Below are positions 7,926 through 17,300 of a stretch of DNA of 38,244 nucleotides, piece by piece (position 1 is the stretch's first letter; the number at the start of each line of letters is the position of its first letter). The notes beneath the pieces are model-generated. The model was given only the letters and a program-made list of their open reading frames with translations. It was not told the origin of the DNA and ran no database searches. Source of the DNA: JBJHBY01 sp050485745 (lineage in GTDB: Bacteria; Pseudomonadota; Gammaproteobacteria; Pseudomonadales; CAMLJR01); contig JBJHBY010000004.1 of NCBI GenBank assembly GCA_050485745.1, forward strand, positions 1 through 38,244, written 5' to 3'. The translations under genes and the position numbers were made by a program.

Positions 7926-8771
7926 ATGTCTGCGAACAGACCTGTTGCCCTGATCACCGGCGCCAGCCGCGGCATCGGTGCCAATATCGCCCTGCACCTG
8001 GCGCACGCCGGTTATGACCTGGCGTTGAGCGCACGCACCGTCAGTGACGGTGAGGTGCGGGATCACTCGCCCGCTGCGAGCCGACAACTGCTGACGGCAC
8101 TGCCCGGCAGCCTCGCGGCCACCGCGGAGGCGGCCCGTGCCGCCGGTGCGAAGGTGCTCGTGGTGGCGGCGGATCTGTGTGATCGCGAGGCCCTGCGCGC
8201 CGTAGTGGAGCGCACGCTCGCCGAACTGGGTGCGGTCGATGTGCTGGTCAACAACGGTCAGTTCATTGGCCCCGGCCATATGGAGCCGTTTCTGGATGCT
8301 CCCTTCAATGGTATCGAGGGGCATATCCAGGGCAATTTGCTGGCACCCCTGTGGCTTTCTCACCTGGTGCTGCCCGGTATGGTCGCCCGCGGTGGTGGTG
8401 TGGTCATCAATATCAGCTCCGCCGCCGGCGAGTGGGACCCGCCGGCGCCGCCCGGGCAGGGTGGCTGGGGCCTCGCCTACGGCGTGTCGAAGGCCGGTAT
8501 GAACCGCATTGCCGGCTGCCTGCACGCCGAACTCAAGGGGCAGGGTGTCACCGCGCTCAATGTGCACCCGGGCTTCGTGGCGGTGGAGCGCATGCGCCAG
8601 GACGAGGCCGTGCTGGGGGTGGATGCCAGCGTTGGTGCACCCCCGGACGTCGTGGGCGCCTGTGTCGCCTGGCTGCTGGCGGACCCGGAGCGGCTGGCGC
8701 GCTTTGCCGGCAAGACGGTGGAGGCCCAGGATGTGTGCCGCAACGAGGGGCTGTTGCCGGGTTGGGGATGA
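7926..8771 (+). CDS. short-chain dehydrogenase/reductase
   Basis: NAD(P)-dependent oxidoreductase with a Rossmann fold, 281 residues. The cofactor motif TGASRGIG is at 11-18, NNGQ (109-112) replaces the usual NNAG, and the catalytic set includes Ser164/165, Tyr185 and Lys189 (YGVSK). A basic residue at 15 in the glycine loop favours NADP. The ATG at 7926 is used because GGGAGA lies 6-11 bases before it; the ATG at 7911 lies upstream of that site. The substrate is unknown. The C-terminal extension (AWLLADPERLARFAGKTVEA) is like SDRs acting on lipid or hydroxy-acyl substrates, which is only suggestive. Confidence 0.88.
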   Translation: MSANRPVALITGASRGIGANIALHLAHAGYDLALSARTVSDGEVRDHSPAASRQLLTALPGSLAATAEAARAAGAKVLVVAADLCDREALRAVVERTLAELGAVDVLVNNGQFIGPGHMEPFLDAPFNGIEGHIQGNLLAPLWLSHLVLPGMVARGGGVVINISSAAGEWDPPAPPGQGGWGLAYGVSKAGMNRIAGCLHAELKGQGVTALNVHPGFVAVERMRQDEAVLGVDASVGAPPDVVGACVAWLLADPERLARFAGKTVEAQDVCRNEGLLPGWG

Positions 8772-8911
8772 GGACTGCCGGGAATTGTCCGGATTTTGTA
8801 CAGCCAGGTGTCGTGTGGTTTTACAGTTGAGCGCGACGCTGGCTGTTACCGTTCGCTTCGATTGTTCGGGCACTTTTGTAACATTATGATTTGGAATAAA
8901 AATATTATTTA

Positions 8912-8927
8912 TGGTCCATAAAGTGCA
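8912..8927 (+). promoter_or_regulatory. sigma54-like promoter before the PEP-CTERM gene
   Basis: TGGTCC (8912-8917) and GTGCA (8923-8927) place GG (8913-8914) and GC (8925-8926) exactly 10 bases apart, the invariant -24/-12 spacing of RpoN promoters. The surrounding 40 bases are AT-rich. Genes for PEP-CTERM proteins are often under a PrsK/PrsR-RpoN circuit, which makes the match more credible. The -24 box departs from TGGCAC at two positions. Confidence 0.45.
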
Positions 8928-8940
8928 TAAGTAACGCCAG

Positions 8941-8959
8941 GCCGGGTTCCACCCCCGGC
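8941..8959 (+). other. 5'-leader hairpin of the PEP-CTERM gene
   Basis: GCCGGG (8941-8946) pairs with CCCGGC (8954-8959) around a 7-base loop. It is 36 bases before the start codon and downstream of the sigma54-like site, so it would lie in the mRNA leader. It may stabilise the message; no known leader family is recognised. Confidence 0.4.
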
Positions 8960-8995
8960 TGCAGTGCACATTATTTTTATGGATCGAGGTAGCAC

Positions 8996-9622
8996 ATGAC
9001 ATTGAAAGCGAAGCTTGCCGGTACCGCACTGGCCCTGGGTTTTTCCGTCTCCCTGGTGGCCGCGCCGCTGTTCACCATCGAGCACGATTACGGTACGTCC
9101 ACCTACACGCCGCCCAGCCTCGGGGCCGGTACCTGCGACACCCTGAACAGCAACTCAGTCACCGTGCGCACGGGCAGCAACTGCCAGCGTTTCTACGATA
9201 CCTTTGATTTCTCCGACATGACCTTTGGTGAGATCACGCACTTCGAGTTGACGGTGAGCGTCAGTGGCACGAGTAACCAGTTGATCAATGAGAGCTGGCG
9301 TGTACGTCCGGGCGTCTCAGCGACCGAGGCCCCCAATCCGCCGGCCGGCAATGTGCTGCCGAACAATGGCACACAGACCTTCGTCTTCAATGAAGGTAAT
9401 CTGAGCGTCTTCCAGGACATCGTTGACAACGGTGCGTTCTACCTGTGGTTCTCCCAGTATGGCCTGCAGTGGCCTTCGGACCACAACTTCACCCTCCACT
9501 CCGCCTCCCTGAGCGCCTACGGCACCGCCGCCGCAGTGCCCGAGGCCGGCTCCCTGGGTCTGCTGGCCCTGGGTCTGGTGGCCCTGGGTGTGGCGCGTCG
9601 CCGGCAGCAGCCCGCTGTCTGA
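8996..9622 (+). CDS. PEP-CTERM sorting domain protein
   Basis: An exported protein of 208 residues. A signal peptide lies at about 1-23 (ALALGFSVSLVAA). A beta-rich, asparagine/threonine/serine-rich middle follows, with cysteines at 47 and 63. The C-terminal sorting signal is complete: VPEA (181-184), a hydrophobic helix (186-200) and a basic tail RRRQQ (201-205). Such proteins are cut and attached by an exosortase (EpsH/XrtA type), usually together with exopolysaccharide export; no exosortase gene is in this window. GAGGT lies 8-12 bases before the ATG. The ligand or role of the mature domain is not recognisable. Confidence 0.9.
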   Translation: MTLKAKLAGTALALGFSVSLVAAPLFTIEHDYGTSTYTPPSLGAGTCDTLNSNSVTVRTGSNCQRFYDTFDFSDMTFGEITHFELTVSVSGTSNQLINESWRVRPGVSATEAPNPPAGNVLPNNGTQTFVFNEGNLSVFQDIVDNGAFYLWFSQYGLQWPSDHNFTLHSASLSAYGTAAAVPEAGSLGLLALGLVALGVARRRQQPAV

Positions 9623-10210
9623 TTTGACGTTGTCATCCGCGCTCTGCTGGTCGGTGGTGACCGGCAGGGCCAAAAAAGAAGCCCCTGACCCACAGGCCGT
9701 TAATTTAATGTATTGATAATGCCGGGTGTAAGAGGTGATGTCTTTTTAAGCGACTTATCGGCGGATTAAATGGGTAAGAAATCTTCCGGTGGCGTGTCGG
9801 AGGCGGAAGACCATCCGCCGCCCGGCGCAACGCCTGCGATTCCCATTCACGGCGGCTTTGGTTCGTGCGGACATCAAAACGCCGGACCTTTCCAGGTAAG
9901 GGCCAGCGGTTGTAGACCGGCGGGATCTCGGTTCATGACGAGGAAACCATGCACGGGCAATCCAGGTATCCGCGGAGCTTGCTCGGATCCGTCGGGAAGT
10001 TCCGCTTCTTCCTGGGTCAGGACTCTGGTGTCAGAGCGGCCTGTTGCTCCGACGTTATCTATTTCCGATGAATGTCGGAACGTCCATGTAGAAATATTCT
10101 CTGGGGTCTTGCCGCCGTTGCCGAAGCACACGTTATTGGAGGAAGAGAGAATGGAGAACGGCATGGAAAATAGGGCGTGGAGGAGAACGCGTTAAGACGA
10201 GTTCACTGCC
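9623..10210. other. unresolved region with broken coding fragments
   Basis: 588 bases that start the compositionally distinct block. A 141-codon frame (9770-10195) has weak coding character and no convincing ribosome binding site. A second frame, 9949-10071, gives a 40-residue peptide with the stretch VGKFRFFLGQDSGVRA, and after its stop the same frame continues from an ATG at 10072 with NILWGLAAVAEAHVIGG. The latter two read more like real protein than the longer frame. I interpret the stretch as remnants of one or two decayed genes, continuous with the pseudogenes that follow, but cannot identify them. Confidence 0.4.
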
Positions 10211-10762
10211 GTGGAGGCGGTGGTCACCGTAGTTGTGTTCGCGATCCTCTCCGCCTACGCGACACTGGAGCTCTTCGGACTGAAAGAATCGGCCGATGCA
10301 ACCGAGGACGTTCCTAAGATAAAAGTGAGGGAGGCCAGGTTTAGTCAGGAAGCTCTGGATACTGGAAGAGCGGGAGGCAGGCCTGCTATCGGAAGCGCCG
10401 CGGAATTTCGCCAGAAGGTGGTCGCGCAGTCCGCTCCGGATAATGCTCTGATTCCGGTAGATTGGAGGTTCGAGACTTGATACGAAGAGGCCAAGTTAAA
10501 TCAGGCGACGTGGAGCTATATGACTTTAAACAACGCGGATCTCTTCTATATCGAGACGAAATACTCACCAGACGGAGCTTTTCTTTACGATGCCCCGTCA
10601 AAATAAGCGAACCCGAATTACGATGGCCCCTTCGTTTTAAATCAGGATTCTCTTTGGAAAAGAAGATTTTATAAGGCAGATTTCTCCTCGTTGAAGACGA
10701 GGTCCGTCCAGCACGATCCTCTATCAGAACACCTCGATCTGCTTGATCAGCATGAGGTTTGA
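10211..10762 (+). pseudogene. broken gene A: small membrane-anchored protein
   Basis: One frame keeps protein-like composition and G/C-biased third positions through 184 codons but is interrupted by TGA (10478-10480) and TAA (10604-10606). It ends at TGA 10760-10762. The first part (GTG 10211) begins with a hydrophobic helix (VVTVVVFAILSAYATLELFG) and is followed by a charged region. The middle part, after the first stop, contains NADLFYIETKYSPDGAF, and the last part contains NPNYDGPFVLNQDSLWKRRF. The final 11 bases overlap the ATG of the next broken gene, as in a coupled operon. Family not recognised. The intact first 89 codons could still be translated. Two different stop codons make recoding unlikely. 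Confidence 0.55.
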
Positions 10763-11378
10763 TATATTAACCGTAGTTTCAGGGGAAGCTATGTGGGGGG
10801 AACCATGGAAAGCCGATATAGCCCTGGGAAGGAGCAATAAATTACTCCACTACCGCCCCCAGCCTTGATTCAGAGGATCGAATTTCAACGCAATTGAGCC
10901 TTGGGCCAGAGAGCTCAGACTTGATTACTCATTCTATTCCGGCAGGTATGAGGTTCTGTACTTAATACGAGGATTATCGGGCTTCTCGTCGTCGAATATG
11001 AATGCATGGCACGAACAGGAGGCGGGTGGATGGAGAGGAAGCGGTGTGTTCTCTTCGGGTCCTGATATCGGCATCCCCACCCCCGCCCCGGGTGCTCTTC
11101 CTTCCGGCCCGGGAGGGAGGAAACTATCCTGTGGCAGCAGTCGGCTCCGGCTAGTGTGTGTCTTCGGGCAGAAAGCTTCCGAATTACAAGAGCTTCTCGA
11201 ATACTCTGACGAGCTCTCCGGCCGATCCGGTTGCCGAGCTTGTGAGCGAGGCCGTCGGCGATTCGACGAGCTGTCCAAGATACGTTATCGAGCGGGCCGG
11301 CTCCCGATCGGGATGGCCCCGAAATGCCGGACGGGTTAAGATTCGAAAGCCTTCGAATGACATAATAAACAGGTCGGA
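10752..11378 (+). pseudogene. broken gene B directly upstream of the helicase
   Basis: Starts at ATG 10752 inside the end of broken gene A. The frame reads MRFDILTVVSGEAMWGEPWK and onward to TGA 10866-10868. It then continues in the same frame with clear protein character (ELRLDYSFYSGRYEVLYLIR) to about 11090. From about 11150 to 11370 the G/C-biased third positions move to the next frame (LPNYKSFSNTLTSSPADPVA), which implies a frameshift. The coding signal runs up to the helicase start at 11381, so genes A and B and the helicase once formed a tight operon. No known domain is recognised. A high proline/glycine linker sits near the frameshift. Confidence 0.55.
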
Positions 11379-11380
11379 TC

Positions 11381-14300
11381 ATGGAATACGAGCAACGGAC
11401 AGGCGAATATCAGGCCAACGATGCAGACAACCTCGTCGGAGAGCTGTTCTCTGGAGGTATTACCGTCGGCGAAGCGATTGAACGGCTGAGAACGCGCCTG
11501 CTGGACTTGTCCGGGCGGAACCGGCTACTCAACTATCGGCACCCGAAAGGGCGTTGCATACAGATCGTCGACGAGCCTAACATCAACCTCGTGTTCGATC
11601 GTCTCTATGTGGACGGCAAAGGCGTTCCTTTCAAATACGTGTCAGAGCCGCCACCCGACTTCTACGAGGGAAAAAGACCGGAGGCCAGGATTTACGCTCC
11701 GCGAGTCGGCATCTCGACGTCGTTCGAGTTTTCTCCGAATCCGGAGGGTTCTTCCGGTCGTCGGCTGCACGGAATACAAACCCTGCTGTATCCAGCCGAT
11801 CTTGAGCGGAAACTGCGAAAAATATCCAGCGAGGCCAAAACGGCGGTGGAGGAGACCGGCTCCAATATGCTGTTCCTCGTGTTCGGATTTCTCGAATTCT
11901 ACGATAGCGAGGACTCGGAGCGTCCAATGCTGGCCCCGCTCCTCTCCCTTCCCGTAATCCTGGTTCGCGGTGACATAGATCAAGAGACTCGCACCTATCA
12001 GTACACGGTTCAGCACAACGGTGAGGATTTGGCCGAGAACCATACGTTGCGGGAGAAATTGAGGCGGGATTTCATGCTCTCCATTCCTGAGTTCGGGGAG
12101 GAGGATGTGCCAGAGACCTATTTCAGGAACATCGAGGATGCAGTGAAGAATAGGCGTCGCTGGAGGGTGCGACGCCAGATCACACTTGGCATGCTCTCCT
12201 TCGGAAAGCTAGCCATCTGGTCCGATCTGGACAGCAAGAAGAACCCCGCCTTGACAGAGCATCGCCTAATCCACTCCGTCTTCTCTGGCGGGGCGGGCGG
12301 AGGAAGTGGTGACGGCGGTCTGCATGCCGAAGACTATAAAATCGATGATCTTCCGGAGGGTTCGAAGCCCCTCATTTATGACGCCGACTCGTCCCAGCAC
12401 AGCGCGATCATCGACGTGCTCGCAGGCAAGAATCTGGTCATCAACGGTCCTCCCGGAACTGGAAAATCGCAGACGATCACCAACATCATTGCGGCGGCCC
12501 TCTCGAGTGGGAAAAAAGTCCTGTTCGTTTCGGAAAAACTGGCGGCACTCGAGGTGGTTAGGCGTAGACTCAACTACGCTGGCCTCGGTCATTTCTGCCT
12601 TGAGTTGCATTCGCACAAGACGCAGAAAAAGAAGTTCCTTGAAGATATAGGAGCGCGCATTGAAAAGAAATTTCCTCCTCCCGCCCAGTTCCAGACGAAG
12701 CTGTCCACGCTCCAGCGACAGAAGGCAGAACTGGCCCGCTATGCCGAGCTGATGGGGAGCCGAGTCGGCAATGCCATGGGCCTTACGATCAACGAGGTAT
12801 TCTGGGCTGCTGAGCGGCGCAGGCAGGAACTCGGAGCCCTGGCGGCGGAGGTGAACGCCATCGGGTTCCCCGACGCAGCCAGCTGGACCCACGACGACGT
12901 CGCCGTCCGCCGTTCCAGCCTTGCGGCGCTGGCGGAATCGTATGATGCCATCGGAGGATACGCGTTGGGTCATCCTTGGTGGGGGTTCCTACCCGAACCT
13001 CTGTCTCCCTCCGACGACGAGATCATCGCGCGGATGATTCATGGAGCGCTCGAACATGCCCGCGTAGCAGATGCCGCCGCCGACAAGGCTGTGGCTTTTT
13101 TCGGACTGAAGGGTCAGCCGTCGGTCGCCGAAGCGAAGAAGATCCGGGTCGCACTCGATTCGGCTCCACCCGTTCCGGACGAGTTGAATCCTTCGCTGTT
13201 GCTCCAGCTCTTCGATCCCAATTTCGACCCGAACGGTCGGCGCAGTTCGCGACTTCTCTCTGATGTCGCCTCCGGGATAGACAAAACAAGGAAGCTTTTC
13301 GAGGCGGCAGCACAATCGCTTGCAGACGGCTGCAGGCTATCCGCCGAGGAGGAAAGAGAAGCTCGCGACATCGCGGAAAACCATCGCCTGACACCATCGC
13401 TACTATCGGCCGACATCGGCATGGCTCACGAAGCAGTCGTGAGACTGGAGAAGTCAGTCGCCGCGTTTGAGGTGGCGGCCAAGGCCTCGGCGCCGGAATA
13501 TGGCCCCGCAGGAAGTGCTGCCTCGGAGTCGTTCTTGGCGGAATTGGCCTCCGAAGAAGCGTCCGGCCTTGGGCCGTTTGCTATCCGATCCATAGCGGAG
13601 AGAGCGGCCGCCGTCATGGAGATCGCCGCCTCCATATCCCAGGCACTATCCCGCGTGGAGGCTATCGTCTCGCGGAGAGGCTTGCCTTTCGACGCGACGC
13701 CTGACTCTGTCGCTCGTCTCGCGGATTCTGACGGGATTGCCGGTCTCGTAAAAGGAATCTGCTGCGACGAGCCGGCTTTGGGGAAGGCCAGACGTTTGTC
13801 TTCATTCGGCCTCGCGCATAAACCCGTCGATGAAATCACCTTGCTAAAGGAACGTCTCGACGCCAACCTGTCCTCCAGTGCCTTGGCGCTGGAGCGCTGC
13901 TCTCAGGTTGCCGAACGCCTCGGAGTTCCGTTCGACTCCTCGGTCAAGGCGGTGGCGGAGGTCAGAGCGCTGGCGCAAATTGCCGAATCTGCGCCTAAGG
14001 AGCTGCTCGAATATCGCAGACCATCGTTCGGATATCCCGCAACTTCGGAACTGATCGACAGAATCCGTGCCGCGCTTTCCGCAGAGAAGACCGGGAGGGA
14101 GTCGTTCGAAAAATTGTTCTACATGGATGCTCTTCCATCTGTCGGAGAAATTAAAAACGCCGTGATTTCCCTTCGCGCCAAGGACGGATTTCTCGCTTTT
14201 TTCGACAGGGATTGGCGTGAAGCCAAAAAACTTCACGCGAGTCTTTCGAGGGAGAGGAGAAGGCTGTCCGGCCGCGATAGATCGGAGGAATTGGCGCAGC

Positions 14301-17300
14301 TTGCCGCATGGATCGAGGCTCGAGACGCTTTTCTGTCGAACGGGGAGTTGATCGAGACTTTCGGAGGATTGTTCAGGGGGCTGGAAACTGACCCGGCGAA
14401 AATCGCTCGGCTCTATAGCTGGTATCAATCCTCAAAGACTGTTCTAGCTAGATGCCCGGGATTGTCGGAGCAGATCGATCTGACCACGACGTCTGCCGAC
14501 CGACTAGCGGAGCTGGCCGCGAAAGCTGAGGCGTGCGAGGCTGACGTCCGGCTTCTGGATAATTTTGGATCAGCTGTTCGTGAGATATTCGGAGCTGATG
14601 TTTCCGGTTTCCGCGAGGCGCTCTCGAAAGGGTATGTCCATGCGTTCGAAGTGCTCGCTCAGGCGTCGGCCAGCATGGAGAAGGTCATCGAATTTTTCGG
14701 AGAGCGAGCCGAGAAAACGTTGTCTCCGAAAGATGCTCTGCGTTTGATGGAGGCTAAGGCCGATCTAGATGCGGCGTCTCCGGATCTTTCGTCTTTAATG
14801 GGTGCGAGAAAGATGCTTAAGACCGCAGGGGGCGACGAACTCGGCGTGCTGGCGGATCTGACCGGGGGGCCTTGGAGTACCGCTCTGACCCACATCTCCG
14901 AGCGAGCCGCGTATGCCGCCGAGATTGCCTCGACAGCAGCTTCCTTCGCAAGTCAGGAGGTTCCCCTCTCTGCGGCGGAGGCTTTTGCCAAGGCCAAGCT
15001 TGAACTCGACGAGGCTTGGTCCGTCGTATCCGCTCCTCCCGCGTGGAATCGATTCGAAAACTGGTTTGATTTGACAGAGGCCGCCCGCTCGAACGCATCT
15101 GCCGCCAGGCAAGTTTTGGAGCGTTTCTCTTCCATTGCGAGGAGCGGCGTCTCAACCTCTGCAGTGTTCTCCGCGATGGACATGGAGAGCGAGGCGAATG
15201 AGATTCTGGATCGCTTCTCCGCGTCGGAAGATGTTCGTCGGATGCTGGGAGAGGTCTTCGAAGGCGCGAAAACCGATCTGCATCTGCTCTCGATTACTCA
15301 TGCTTGGGGTTCAGCGATTTGCGCGTTGAAGCTCCCGAGGGAGATACGGAAAAGCCTGCTCTCGCAGAGTGCTCGCTTCTCTCTCGAAGAGGCGCGACGT
15401 TTCTACAGCGAGGTAGACGACGGCTGCAGTGAGGCAAAAGTCGCACTTGAGGAATTGTCGCGTTTCGGTTCGTTCTCCTGGGATGAGTGGCAGAGAACGG
15501 TCCGTAGCGCCATCGAGCGAGACTTTCCCTCCGAGATTGTCTCAAGGCTGCGCGAGCCGGCGGGAAAGCCCGAATCCATTCTTCCTTGGTCGAAATACCT
15601 CACGCTGAGGAACCAGGTACGGGAGGAGGGTCTCGATGGTTTCGTCTCCGCTCTTGAATCCAAAAGGCTTCCATCGACCGCGCTCGCGTCGGCCTACGAG
15701 CTGGCCGTATATCAGTCGATCGGGCGATCCGTCTATCAGGCTTTTCCCGAGCTGACGCGCTTCAACGGTTCCGCACACGATAAGGTTCGAGCAGATTACC
15801 GTGCGTTGGATGCGAAGATTGTTTCGCTGACAGGAAAGGATTTCGGCAGTCAGATTGAGAGTCGCACTCGAGTCCCTGAAGGACAGCGCGGATCGACGGT
15901 CGGCGACTACACCGAAATGCACCTCCTACGCAGAGAGATTAATAAGAAACGGCGTCATATTCCGATTCGCCAGTTAATCAAGCGAGCGGGCAAGGCCCTT
16001 TTGGAACTGAAGCCGTGCTTCATGATGGGTCCCCTGTCCGTCGCCCAGTATCTGGAACAGGGAGCGCTGAAGTTCGACCTCGTGGTTATGGACGAGGCAT
16101 CCCAGCTTCGCCCTGAAGAGGCTCTCGGCGCCATAGCTCGAGGTTCTCAGCTCGTTGTCGTAGGAGACCCGAAGCAGCTTCCTCCGACAAACTTTTTCGA
16201 CCGAATGGTCGACTCCGGCGACGAGGACGACGAAGACGAGGCTCCGGCCGCCATCAGCGGCATGGAGAGCATCCTGGACATCTGTCAGCAGATTTTCACC
16301 CCTGTAAGGAGTCTCCGCTGGCACTATCGGTCGCAGCACGAGTCCCTGATAGCCTTCTCGAACCACCATTTCTACAAAAACCTGATCATTTTCCCCTCTC
16401 CGTACGCCAAGAATCCCGGACTCGGTGTGAAATACCGCTACGTTCGCGGTGGTGTATACAAGGACAGGCAGAATATTCCGGAGGCACAGCGTTTGGTCGA
16501 CGCTGTTCTGGAACACATGCTCAAACGTCCGGACGAGTCGCTCGGTGTAGTCACGCTGAACCAGACCCAGCGAGAGCTGATCGAGGAGCTTCTGGACAAG
16601 AAGCTGAAAACCTTCGCTGAAGGCGCGGAGTTTATGGAGCGCTGGGAGGCCGAAGGTTGGCCCTTCTTCGTCAAGAATTTGGAGAACGTTCAAGGCGACG
16701 AGCGTGACGTGATCTTCATTTCGACTACGTTCGGCCAGGTGATCGGTACGAATAAGGTTAGACAGAACTTCGGGCCTATAAGCAGGCCCGATGGATGGCG
16801 GCGACTCAACGTGCTGTTCACCCGTTCAAAGCGTAGGATCGAACTGTTCACATCAATGAATCCGGAGGACATTATCGTCGACGAGAAGACTCCGCTTGGA
16901 ACTAAGTCTCTGCGCGACTATCTGGATTTCGCCAAGCGAGGCGTACTCGTTACGACCGACGAGGGAGAACGGGATCCCGACAGCGACTTTGAGGTTTCGG
17001 TAGCCAATGTCATCACGTCCATGGGCTACGAGGTGAAGCCCCAGTTGGGCGTGGCGGGTTTCTTCATAGACATGGCGGTTCGAAATCCCGATAGGCAGGG
17101 AGAGTTTCTGGCTGGTATCGAATGCGACGGGGCCACTTATCATAGCGGCTTCTCAGTCCGCGACAGAGACAGGATTCGGCAAGAGATTCTGGAGTCGCTC
17201 GGCTGGCGGGGCCGAATCCATCGCATCTGGTCGACGGATTGGTTCTACAACCCGCGCAGGGAAATCGAGCGGCTGAGAGGATTCCTCGAGGACCGTCGCC

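Noticed and set aside
7695..9029. 444-codon open frame on the - strand
   Set aside because: Opposite the SDR gene with its intact TGASRGIG and YxxxK motifs; composition is histidine/glutamine-rich as in antisense frames.
9770..10195. 141-codon open frame as a real gene
   Set aside because: No ribosome binding site, cysteine/proline/serine-rich low-information sequence, and other frames in the same stretch look more protein-like; kept only as an unresolved region.
10478..10868. Stop-codon recoding (selenocysteine or readthrough) to explain in-frame stops
   Set aside because: Both TGA and TAA occur, a frameshift is also present, and no SECIS-like hairpin follows the TGA codons; decay is simpler.
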